A stretch of 58,699 nt of DNA from an uncultured Bacteroidales bacterium (GTDB lineage Bacteria; Bacteroidota; Bacteroidia; Bacteroidales; F082). Of the stretch, positions 38,942-45,740 are shown piece after piece. The DNA lies in NCBI GenBank assembly GCA_947166105.1, contig CAMVCZ010000018.1:1-58699 (forward strand), read 5' to 3'. Position numbers and translations under genes: made by a program. Position 1 is the stretch's first letter. Each line of letters opens with the position of its first letter. The notes beneath the pieces are model-generated. The model saw nothing but the letters and a program-made list of their open reading frames with translations, ran no database searches and was not told where the DNA came from.

Positions 38942-41260
38942 ATGAAGAAAGTATTGTTTTCAGCAATGGCACTGACGATGGGCTTGATGATGCTCGTGTC
39001 GTGCAACAAGGAAAAGAAAGTCTCGAAGGAAGCCGTCTTCACGGCCAACATCGAGCAGCACATTGGCCAACAAGGCCGCACCGCCATTAATCCCCTGAAT
39101 GGCGATGTGAAATGGCTGGCTGGCGACAAGATTTTGGTGGCCAACGGCAACGGCGAAACTGCAGAGTTCACGCTGCAATCGGGCGCAGGAAGCACCGAAG
39201 GCACTTTCCGCACCACGGGCGAGTTTGAGATGGCCGAACCGTTCACTGCGGTTTATCCCCAAACAGCCACCCTTAGCGGCACAACGGCAACCTTTAACCT
39301 GCCTGCCACGCAAACCCTCACCCAAACCGGCACTTTCGCCAACGGTGCGAACCCGATGGCAGCATACGGCACGGATGAGAACCTTTATTTCAAGAACCTC
39401 TGCGGCGGCTTGGATGTCCGTCTGTTGGGCGACAACATCCATGTGAGCGGCATCCGCATCACGGGCGCAGAAGGCGAGAAACTGAACGGCATCTTCACCG
39501 TTGACTGCTCCGCCAATGAACCTGTCCTAATGGTCGGCCAAGGCACTAATGGCACGAACATCGTTACCTTGAACTGCGACGTGACCTTGACCAGCACGAC
39601 AACTGCGCAAGAGTTCTTCATCGTGCTGCCCGTGGGCGCATTGGCACAAGGCTTCACGATGGAAGTGCTTGATGGTGAGGAAGTCATCTGCACCAAACAG
39701 TTGGAGACCAACCTTGCCCAAATCGTGCGCAACGACGTGAAGCGTTTCAATCCCCTGCTGATTGTGACCGAGACTCCTGTTCCGATTGAACTGCCCGACG
39801 TGACAACATCCCAAGTGACCGGCATCACCACGACGACAGCCACGGCAGGCGGCGAAATCCTCAGCGATGGCGGCAGCACGATTACCGAGTGCGGCGTGTG
39901 CTGGAGTACTGAAGGCGAACCCACCCTTGAGGGCGACCACGCCACGGCAACGGCCACCACTGGAGTCTTCACGGTGAGCCTCACCGAACTGACCCAAAAC
40001 ACCACCTACTACATTCGTGCCTACGCCACCAACGAGGCCGGCACAGGCTACGGCGATGTACTGACCTTCACCACCGAGGAAGAGATTGTCATTACCGCTC
40101 CCACGGTAACGACCTCTGAGGTGACCGAGATTACCACCACGACAGCCACGGTTGGCGGAGCAATTACCGATGCTGGCAATGGCACTATCTCTGAAAGTGG
40201 TATCTGCTACAAGACTGGGAATGAAGAGTGGACTTGCGTGATTCTTGAAGCCACCGAGAACGCCTTCTCGACAACCTTGACCGAACTAACCCCGAACACC
40301 ACCTACACCGTACGCGCCTACGCCACCAACGAGGAAGGCACGGGGTATGGCGAGGAAGTGAGCTTCACCACCGAGGAGGAAATTGTCATTACCGTTCCTA
40401 CCGTGACGACTGATGCAGTGACCAACATTACCACCAATACTGCCCTTGTTGGCGGAGCAATTACTAATGATGGCAACGGCACGGTTACTGAAAGCGGCAT
40501 TTGCTACAAAACGGGCAATGAAGAATGGGCTTGCGTGACCATTGCTGCCACCAACAATGCCTTCTCGATGACCTTGACCGGCCTGACCGCCAACACCACC
40601 TACACCGTGCGCGCCTACGCCACGAATGAGCAAGGTACTGGCTATGGTGAAGAAAAGACCTTCACCACATTAAACGAAGGCGGCGGCGACGAACACGAAT
40701 ACGTTGACCTCGGTCTGCCGAGCGGCCTGTTGTGGGCGACTTGCAATGTGGGGGCCGATACCCCCGAGGGCTACGGCGACTACTATGCCTGGGGCGAAAT
40801 CCAGCCCAAAAGCACTTACAGTTGGAACTCCTACCAATACGGCAATGGCAGTACATTCACCAAATACACTGGAAGCGACGGTTTGACCACCCTGCTTCCC
40901 GAGGACGACGCTGCCGTTGCCATTTGGGGCAACGGCTGGCGCATGCCCACCAAGGAAGAATTTGAAGAACTCTACAACAATACGACGGTAACTTGGACAC
41001 AGCAAAATAGTGTAACTGGATGCTTGTTCACTGCCACCAACGGCAGCAGTCTCTTCCTGCCCGCTGCGGGTTTCCGCGAGCAAAGCAGTCTCTACGATAC
41101 AGGCAGTGGTTGCTACTACTGGTCAAGTTCGCTCACTCCAGATTTTCCTAGCATTGCGTGGAGCCTTGAATCCATCATATCTGCAATTGATATTGACATG
41201 GGTTATTGGTTCTATCGCTATTATGGACTTCCTGTACGCCCCGTGCGTTCATCGCGATAA
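38942..41260 (+). CDS. Fimbrillin-like lipoprotein with Fn3-type repeats and FISUMP domain
   Basis: The 772-residue surface protein has a lipoprotein signal with lipobox LVSC (Cys21) and a fimbrillin-like N-terminal domain (about 30-280: FTANIEQHIGQQGRTAINP, VKWLAGDKILVANG). Three fibronectin-type beta-sandwich repeats begin at residues 285, 387 and 486. A FISUMP domain occupies about 586-772 (EYVDLGLPSGLLWATCNVGA, WRMPTKEEFEELYN, FLPAAGFRE, YYWSSS, and final PVRPV). It is probably exposed on the outer membrane as an adhesin. AAGGAGGA lies 10 bases before the ATG. A large two-part terminator follows. Confidence 0.88.
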   Translation: MKKVLFSAMALTMGLMMLVSCNKEKKVSKEAVFTANIEQHIGQQGRTAINPLNGDVKWLAGDKILVANGNGETAEFTLQSGAGSTEGTFRTTGEFEMAEPFTAVYPQTATLSGTTATFNLPATQTLTQTGTFANGANPMAAYGTDENLYFKNLCGGLDVRLLGDNIHVSGIRITGAEGEKLNGIFTVDCSANEPVLMVGQGTNGTNIVTLNCDVTLTSTTTAQEFFIVLPVGALAQGFTMEVLDGEEVICTKQLETNLAQIVRNDVKRFNPLLIVTETPVPIELPDVTTSQVTGITTTTATAGGEILSDGGSTITECGVCWSTEGEPTLEGDHATATATTGVFTVSLTELTQNTTYYIRAYATNEAGTGYGDVLTFTTEEEIVITAPTVTTSEVTEITTTTATVGGAITDAGNGTISESGICYKTGNEEWTCVILEATENAFSTTLTELTPNTTYTVRAYATNEEGTGYGEEVSFTTEEEIVITVPTVTTDAVTNITTNTALVGGAITNDGNGTVTESGICYKTGNEEWACVTIAATNNAFSMTLTGLTANTTYTVRAYATNEQGTGYGEEKTFTTLNEGGGDEHEYVDLGLPSGLLWATCNVGADTPEGYGDYYAWGEIQPKSTYSWNSYQYGNGSTFTKYTGSDGLTTLLPEDDAAVAIWGNGWRMPTKEEFEELYNNTTVTWTQQNSVTGCLFTATNGSSLFLPAAGFREQSSLYDTGSGCYYWSSSLTPDFPSIAWSLESIISAIDIDMGYWFYRYYGLPVRPVRSSR
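39794..40675 (+). repeat. Three tandem ~300-bp repeats encoding Fn3-type modules
   Basis: Units start at 39794 (102 codons), 40100 (99 codons) and 40397 (about 93 codons). All share PxVTTxxVTxITTxTAxxGG, the G-x-C-(W/Y) strand and NTTY(T/Y)(V/I)RAYATNExGTGYG. Units 2 and 3 are the closest (both contain ESGICYKTGNEEW). They are close enough at DNA level for recombination to change copy number. Confidence 0.8.
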
Positions 41261-41311
41261 ACAGTACGTACAAGTTTCTACAATATATTATGAAAACTAA
41301 TAGAATGTAGT

Positions 41312-41378
41312 AAAGACGAGAGATTATGGGATACGGGGCAAATGTCTTTGCCCTGTATCCCGAGGTCTCGTCTTTTGT
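41312..41378 (+). terminator. Two-part terminator after FISUMP lipoprotein
   Basis: The outer stem is AAAGACGAGA (41312-41321) / TCTCGTCTTT (41366-41375). The inner stem is GGGATACGGGGCAAA / TTTGCCCTGTATCCC (15 bp, one G-U), with the loop TGTC, and T's follow. The arrangement is unusually long and stable for a terminator. Confidence 0.88.
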
Positions 41379-41698
41379 CTTATCGGCTGCCGTGGTACGA
41401 CAGCCGCCTTTTGGCAGAGGTTTGTTTTTTGCTGGCAGGGTGTGTTTGTTTTTCGGCAGGGGTTTCATTTCATTTCACCCCTGCCTAACATCCGCCGTCA
41501 CTCCGTGACTTCCTTCGGCACACGAGGTCACCCCTACCTATTGAAAAGTGATAACCATAAATAGTTTGGGCCAAAACTTCAAAATTTTCGCAGTTTTGGC
41601 CCAAAATCAAAATTGTTGTTTTTTGTATAAATTACTTAATATCAATGTTTTAAATACAAAAATGTAAATACCAAACCATCTAAAATTTTACCACATCA
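41379..41698. other. Spacer between converging genes
   Basis: No gene is supported. A 9-bp hairpin GGCAGGGGT / ACCCCTGCC lies at about 41453-41488 with a TTTCATTTCATTT loop, and its direct relative GGCAGGGTG precedes it. CCGCCGTCACTCCGTGACTTCC (about 41492-41513) and CACACGAGGTCACCCC follow. The last 150 bases are AT-rich, with the duplicated word TTTTGGCCCAAAA near 41568-41606. Confidence 0.5.
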
Positions 41699-42301
41699 TC
41701 AACGAAAATGAAGATATTCCACCGCTTCCGGCCCCTCATTGAAAACCAAATCCAACACACTCAAATCCGCCGCAAAGGGAAATTTTGTGCTGAAAACTTG
41801 GTAATATTCTGGAAATGAGGTGTTTTCAATCGCCTTCTTAGGGCTGAAAGCCTCGCGCAAGTCGTTCTCAGCCTCGCGCACATAATCCGTAGTATGGACA
41901 ATTTCCTTCTTGGTTTTCAGCATTTTGAGGATTGCCTGCAAAGCCGCATCGTTCAAATCGATAAGCCGCTCGAAATGACCTTCGAAAATCGGCCGCAGAT
42001 AGTCATAGTAATGGTCGAAATAAGGCGCAGCCTTGTACGCTGACTCCAAACAGCGGCTATGAATGTGCTGCCACGGCTCCACGGGGCTGATTATTATGTC
42101 CTTGGTCATCGTGTGGTTTCCGTTGACTTTCACGACGGGCACACTAAGAATCTCCACGCCGTTGGCCGTCATCACGCGGCAGCGGTTGCGGTAGGTCTGC
42201 TTGCGGTAGGTTTCAAAAACTTCAATTAAAGGCTCGTTTTCAGTGAGAAAACGAGCCATGTAACTGATGCTTGGGAAGTAGGCTGTCGAGAAAAGTGTCA
42301 T
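41699..42301 (-). CDS. WbqC-family protein
   Basis: The 200-residue protein fits the WbqC-like family throughout: TAYFPSISYMARFL near the N-terminus, ETYRKQTYRNRCRVMTANG, LSVPVV, HIHSRCLESAYKAAPYFDHYYDYL, TDYV and PEYYQVFSTKFPFAADLSVLDLVFNEGPEA. WbqC is linked to surface polysaccharide or glycolipid synthesis, with the exact reaction unknown. In Bacteroidota it usually follows signal peptidase lepB, but here it follows a thioredoxin-like gene with a 4-base ATGA overlap (42298-42301), so the two are translationally coupled. Confidence 0.85.
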   Translation of the reverse strand: MTLFSTAYFPSISYMARFLTENEPLIEVFETYRKQTYRNRCRVMTANGVEILSVPVVKVNGNHTMTKDIIISPVEPWQHIHSRCLESAYKAAPYFDHYYDYLRPIFEGHFERLIDLNDAALQAILKMLKTKKEIVHTTDYVREAENDLREAFSPKKAIENTSFPEYYQVFSTKFPFAADLSVLDLVFNEGPEAVEYLHFR

Positions 42302-42735
42302 TTAATCAATTGTTCCTCAACGACTTTCCTGTAACCTTCTTCCGGCAAGGCCCCGACTTGCATCATCGGCTGGCCCTCCAAGGGGATGAACAGCACCATG
42401 GGAATGCTTTTCACCTGAAATGCTGCGGAGAGGCCGCGCTCTTGGTCAGTGTTGACCTTGTAAACCAGCAACTTGCCGTCGTATTCCTCGGCCAATTTTT
42501 CCATGATGGGAGCCACGCGGCGGCACGGTCCACACCAGTCGGCGTAAAAGTCGATAATGGCAGGAAGTTCGCCCTTATAGATAAAGGTGTTCGGGTTTTT
42601 CTCAAAGTCCCAGACTTTCTTCAGAAACTCGTTGTAAGTCAAATGCTTGACCTTCGATTCTTCTTTCTTTTCTTGCGCGTTGGCAGTGAAGCCAAAGGCA
42701 AGGATTGCAATAGCGATTAGGATGGTTTTTTTCAT
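42298..42735 (-). CDS. Exported thioredoxin-fold protein
   Basis: The 145-residue protein has a signal peptide (ending FTANAQ, residue 21) and a thioredoxin domain with the active site ADWCGPCRR (Cys68, Cys71). Conserved KVNTDQERGLSAAFQVKSIPM, containing the cis-Pro, and GALPEEGYRKVVEEQL complete it. It acts as a periplasmic disulfide oxidoreductase. The gene overlaps wbqC by 4 bases. Confidence 0.9.
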   Translation of the reverse strand: MKKTILIAIAILAFGFTANAQEKKEESKVKHLTYNEFLKKVWDFEKNPNTFIYKGELPAIIDFYADWCGPCRRVAPIMEKLAEEYDGKLLVYKVNTDQERGLSAAFQVKSIPMVLFIPLEGQPMMQVGALPEEGYRKVVEEQLIK

Positions 42736-42760
42736 GATAATGGTTGTTATTTTTTGCTTT

Positions 42761-42894
42761 TCATTTTTCCATTTCTTTGATGAAATCTTCTAGACTGTCA
42801 TGCTAATGGCCTTTTTGATGTCGTTGATGAGCGACATGTCCTTGATGTCGACTATCAATTGCCCCTCGGCAGGAATGTTTGCTGTGTTTGCCAT
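42761..42894 (-). pseudogene. Frameshifted small gene (antitoxin-like N-terminus)
   Basis: On the minus strand an ATG at 42894 opens MANTANIPAEGQLIVDIKDM SLINDIKKAISM and then meets TAG at 42790. In the next frame the sequence goes on as HDSLEDFIKEMEK and a stop at 42761, which completes a plausible protein. The strand-helix start (VDIKDMSLINDIKKAIS) resembles small Bacteroidota antitoxins, but the usual middle part is missing. The -7 box TATTTTTG at 42924-42931 stands in front. Either a frameshift or a deletion has broken it, or the 34-residue form is what remains. Confidence 0.4.
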
Positions 42895-42923
42895 GATACC
42901 TGTTTTTTGTGGTTTTACGGCTG

Positions 42924-42931
42924 CAAAAATA
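42924..42931 (-). promoter_or_regulatory. -7 box TATTTTTG of the small broken gene
   Basis: CAAAAATA on the plus strand, 30 bases before the ATG at 42894 on the minus strand. Confidence 0.4.
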
Positions 42932-42984
42932 ATCAAACTATCGGAATTTTGCCGCAAAACATGTTCCAATTTCGCTTTTTTTTC

Positions 42985-43135
42985 TACTTTTGCGGCTTCA
43001 AATCAATGCCAATTATTATGCTAAACACTTGTAAATTATTGATTATCAATGTAATGGGGGGGGTAAATCTTCGTTCCATGCTTTCCCATACCCTTAGTCC
43101 AAGGCAGGACGAAGTGGCTTGCCTTGGATTTTTTT
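42985..43135 (+). ncRNA. Candidate small RNA or attenuated leader with G8 tract
   Basis: The perfect -7 box TACTTTTG (42985-42992) would start a transcript near 42999. About 100 bases on, TCCAAGGCA (43098-43106) pairs with TGCCTTGGA (43120-43128) and seven T's follow, a strong terminator. Between them there is a run of eight G's (43056-43063) and no credible reading frame. The product would be about 135 bases. The surface-protein operon 43233-45457 lies just downstream, so this could also act as a premature-termination leader. Confidence 0.5.
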
Positions 43136-43232
43136 GTGCCTGCCATTGCGAACGGAGCGGCGCAAGGCGGGTCTTCGGAATCCTTGAATCTTAAATCTTA
43201 AATCTTTAAATGTTTCACTAAATCATCACAAA
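43136..43232 (+). other. Leader of small-protein/lipoprotein operon
   Basis: TGCCATTGCGAACGGAGCG at about 43141-43159 followed by GGAATCC at 43179-43185 resembles the dispersed repeat GTCATTGCGAGCGxAGCGxAGCAATCC known from many genomes. It is followed by tandem AATCTTA words up to the start at 43233. Confidence 0.35.
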
Positions 43233-43532
43233 ATGTTCAGAAAAAAGAATTCCCTGAAAGCCCTTGCGCTTTCGCTCGGGCTGGCAGCCCTGATGGCGCC
43301 GGCCACCACACTGAACGGCCAGAGCAGGCCCGACGGCTTGTTCGGCAGCGACCCGCAAACCAACGACAACAGCCCCAAAGGCTTGATGAACCAAAACCGC
43401 AGCGGGGAGAGCTTCGAGTTCAGCAACGGCAACTTCGGCGAGCAGCCCGCTCCCCTCGGCAGCGGCCTTGTCCTGCTGATTGGCGCCGGCCTCGGCTATG
43501 TGGCACTCAAAAAGAAGGAGGACGAACAATGA
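43233..43532 (+). CDS. Small exported protein with C-terminal membrane anchor
   Basis: The 99-residue protein has an N-terminal signal peptide (residues 1-30, ending LNGQ) and a polar Asn/Gly-rich middle (about 31-68). The C-terminal tail is PLGSGLVLLIGAGLGYVALK followed by KKEDEQ. The P-x-G-S/G-G start, one helix with GxGY and a Lys cluster recurs at the end of many Bacteroidota proteins and looks like a membrane-anchor or sorting tail, similar in plan to PEP-CTERM or LPXTG tails. I know no named family for it. The stop overlaps the lipoprotein start by 4 bases (ATGA at 43529). Confidence 0.65.
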   Translation: MFRKKNSLKALALSLGLAALMAPATTLNGQSRPDGLFGSDPQTNDNSPKGLMNQNRSGESFEFSNGNFGEQPAPLGSGLVLLIGAGLGYVALKKKEDEQ

Positions 43533-45457
43533 AAAGACTTGGAATGATTGTGATGGCCGGCCTTTTGGTGCTGGGCCTCGCACAGTGCAAGAAAGAACAA
43601 ACCAACAACACCCAAAGCGAGGGCAACGTTGTGAGGATTACGCTGAACGTTGGCCCTTCGACAGGCTCAGGGACCAACAACGGCTCAAGGGTGAATGTGG
43701 ACCCTGCCGCTACGGAACAAGTCACTTTTACGAATGGCGACCAAATCCTGGTGGCTAACAACGGCGCAGTGGTCGGCACACTGACCCGCACCGATGGTGT
43801 CTTTTCTGGCGACATCACCAGCCCCACGGAAGGCCAACTCCTCTATTTCTACTTCCTCGGCAACAAGCAAGGAACGGTCGCCAACGGCGCCACCGAATTG
43901 ACCGTGAACATCAGCGACCAAACCAACGAACTCCCCGTGATTTCGATGGGGAAATCGACGGTGGAATATTCCGCTGACGTAACTTCCTACACCTCGCGCC
44001 TCTACAACAAGTGCTCGCTGATGAAGTTCAACGTGACCACGCCTTCCACGGCTGCCATCTGCATCACGGGGATGAACAACACCGTGACGGTTGACTTCAG
44101 CAACCCGACCGACGAAAACTACGGGTTCAGCTACGGCAAGGACGGCGACGGCTTGATCAAGATGCCCGCCAAGGACGAAAACAACGTCACTTGGGCCATC
44201 GTGCTTCCGCAAGACGCTTTGGCTGAAGGCGAGGACGGCTCAGTTTATACCGCCGACGATGCGTACGCCGGCACCCGCCCCCAAATGAATGCAATCGAGA
44301 TGAACACGTTCCTCAATGCAGGCGTTGACCTGACTGCGACAGTTATCACTGCTTTTACCGTAGACTTCAATGACGGCATCTTTCCCGAAGGTTGGACGAC
44401 CATCGACGCCGATGGCGACGGCCACAACTGGGTGCTTGACACGGAATGCGAGTCTGCCTATGGCTATAACCAAAGCAATGCAGGTTTCAATGGCAGCCAC
44501 ATGATTCTCTCTGGCTCGTACCATAAAACTGCAGGTGCTCTCTATCCTGACAACTACCTTGTGTCGCCTAAAGTGACCTTGCGCAGCGGCAGCACCTTCA
44601 GCTTCTGGGCTGGCGCACAAGACTATAAGTATCCCGCCGAGCATTTCGGCGTGTTTGTCTCCGACAACGGCACGAGCGACTGGACGATGGTTCAGGAGTG
44701 GACGATGGAAGCCAAGGGCGCGAGTGGCGACAAAGGATTTGGCCGCGACGGCAACACCCGTGACCAAGGTCGCTGGTATTACTTCAGCGTCGACTTGAGT
44801 GCCTACGCCGGACAGAAATACATCGCCATCCGTCACTTCAATTGCAGCGACAATTTCTTTTTGGATGTCGATAATATCAGATTGGGCGACCCCGAACCAG
44901 GGACCTCATTCTCACAGAACTTCAATAATTCTGTTTTTCCCGAAGGCTGGACCACCATCGACGCCGATGGCGACGGCTACAACTGGGTGCTTACCAATCA
45001 AATGGCAGCCTATGGCTATAGTAGTAACAATGATGGCCACTATGGAACCGTAGGGATGACTTCAGGCTCATACCATGGATCTGCTGGCCCCCTTACTCCC
45101 GACAACTACCTTGTTACGCCTAAAGTGAACTTGGTTCAGGGCAGCACCTTCAGCTTCTGGGCTTGCTCCCAGGATGCCGATTATCCCGCCGAGCACTTTG
45201 GCGTGTTCGTCTCCGACAACGGCACCGGCACGGACGGCTGGACGATGGTGCAGGAGTGGACGATGACCGCTAAGGGCGCGAGTGGCAACAAAGGCAATGG
45301 CCGCGACGGCAACACCCGTGACATAGGCAACTGGTATCAATATACCGTCGACCTGAGCGCCTACGCCGGAGAGAAGTACATCGCCATCCGTCACTTCAAT
45401 TGCAGCGACGAGTTCTTTTTGGAAGTCGACGATATACTGCTGACCGTCAACAGATGA
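43529..45457 (+). CDS. Surface lipoprotein with two cleaved-adhesin (choice-of-anchor J) domains
   Basis: The 642-residue protein has lipobox GLAQC (Cys20) and a fimbrillin-like N-terminal part (about 30-270: VTFTNGDQILVANNGAVVG). Two tandem cleaved-adhesin domains follow at about 276-455 and 461-642, both with FPEGWTTIDADGDG(H/Y)NWVL, PDNYLV(S/T)PKV, GSTFSFWA, EHFGVFVSDNGT and KYIAIRHFNCSD(N/E)FFL(D/E)VD. Such domains occur in gingipain adhesin regions. The two domains are a recent 555-bp duplication. Residues 42-49 (GPSTGSGT) come from an inserted dispersed palindrome. Probably an outer-membrane adhesin, co-translated with the small anchor protein. Confidence 0.85.
   Translation: MKRLGMIVMAGLLVLGLAQCKKEQTNNTQSEGNVVRITLNVGPSTGSGTNNGSRVNVDPAATEQVTFTNGDQILVANNGAVVGTLTRTDGVFSGDITSPTEGQLLYFYFLGNKQGTVANGATELTVNISDQTNELPVISMGKSTVEYSADVTSYTSRLYNKCSLMKFNVTTPSTAAICITGMNNTVTVDFSNPTDENYGFSYGKDGDGLIKMPAKDENNVTWAIVLPQDALAEGEDGSVYTADDAYAGTRPQMNAIEMNTFLNAGVDLTATVITAFTVDFNDGIFPEGWTTIDADGDGHNWVLDTECESAYGYNQSNAGFNGSHMILSGSYHKTAGALYPDNYLVSPKVTLRSGSTFSFWAGAQDYKYPAEHFGVFVSDNGTSDWTMVQEWTMEAKGASGDKGFGRDGNTRDQGRWYYFSVDLSAYAGQKYIAIRHFNCSDNFFLDVDNIRLGDPEPGTSFSQNFNNSVFPEGWTTIDADGDGYNWVLTNQMAAYGYSSNNDGHYGTVGMTSGSYHGSAGPLTPDNYLVTPKVNLVQGSTFSFWACSQDADYPAEHFGVFVSDNGTGTDGWTMVQEWTMTAKGASGNKGNGRDGNTRDIGNWYQYTVDLSAYAGEKYIAIRHFNCSDEFFLEVDDILLTVNR
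43652..43675. repeat. CCTTCGACAGGCTCAGG repeat inside lipoprotein gene
   Basis: GGCCCTTCGACAGGCTCAGG followed by GACC is read in frame as GPSTGSGT. It is the same 20-base word and same reading frame as in the NlpC/P60 gene (35931-35951, minus strand). Confidence 0.8.
44381..45435 (+). repeat. 555-bp tandem duplication encoding the two adhesin domains
   Basis: TTTCCCGAAGG at 44381 recurs at 44936 (offset 555, exactly 185 codons). The following ~50 bases differ at only a few positions, and similarity continues to about 45435. Divergence is concentrated in loop regions. Confidence 0.8.
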
Positions 45458-45466
45458 TGGGCGGTT

Positions 45467-45515
45467 CTTCCGAATTTGCAATTCGGAAGTGTTGAGAGGG
45501 GAATTTGCAATTCCC
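45467..45515. repeat. Two palindromes sharing GAATTTGCAATTC
   Basis: CTTCCGAATT-TGC-AATTCGGAAG (45467-45489) and GGGAATT-TGC-AATTCCC (45499-45515) share the centre and differ in the outer arms. They sit directly after the lipoprotein stop and before GTAGAGACG palindrome copy 3. Confidence 0.75.
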
Positions 45516-45522
45516 GCATGAT

Positions 45523-45564
45523 CGTAGAGACGTCACGGTGAGTGGCGTCTCTACGTGTTTTTTT
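45523..45564 (+). terminator. GTAGAGACG palindrome copy 3 acting as terminator
   Basis: CGTAGAGACG and CGTCTCTACG (45523-45532 / 45546-45555) with an inner CAC/GTG form a perfect stem, followed by GTGTTTTTTTT. It shares its ends with the palindromes at 4691-4718 and 32263-32290 but has a different centre. By position it terminates the lipoprotein operon. Confidence 0.8.
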
Positions 45565-45618
45565 TGCCTGCCGGGGCACTGCCGTAGGCCACCAGCTTGC
45601 GTCCAAAGGTTACAAAAT

Positions 45619-45663
45619 CCTTCAATGAGTGCTTTTTTTCAAAAAAATCTCCCTCATTGAGGG
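45619..45663 (+). repeat. Hairpin in hutI upstream region
   Basis: CCTTCAATGAG (45619-45629) pairs with CTCATTGAGGG (45653-45663), 11 bp with one G-U. TTTTTTT and AAAAAAA pair inside it. It lies about 50 bases before the hutI -7 box, outside the predicted transcript, so it may end upstream transcription. Confidence 0.55.
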
Positions 45664-45714
45664 ATTATTTGTATTGGAAAGCTATGATGTTTCCTCAAAT
45701 CCAGTGAATTATTG

Positions 45715-45722
45715 TATTTTTG
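45715..45722 (+). promoter_or_regulatory. -7 box TATTTTTG of hutI
   Basis: A perfect TAnnTTTG followed by CCGC, 18 bases before the ATG at 45741. It excludes the longer in-frame start at 45720. Confidence 0.5.
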
Positions 45723-45740
45723 CCGCAAATTTTTTTGAAT

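Noticed and set aside
41326..41508. 60-codon frame after the FISUMP lipoprotein
   Set aside because: It starts inside the terminator hairpin and reads through repeat-like spacer words.
42859..43194. 111-codon plus-strand frame over the G8 leader
   Set aside because: It spans a minus-strand broken gene, a promoter and a terminator. Composition is not protein-like.
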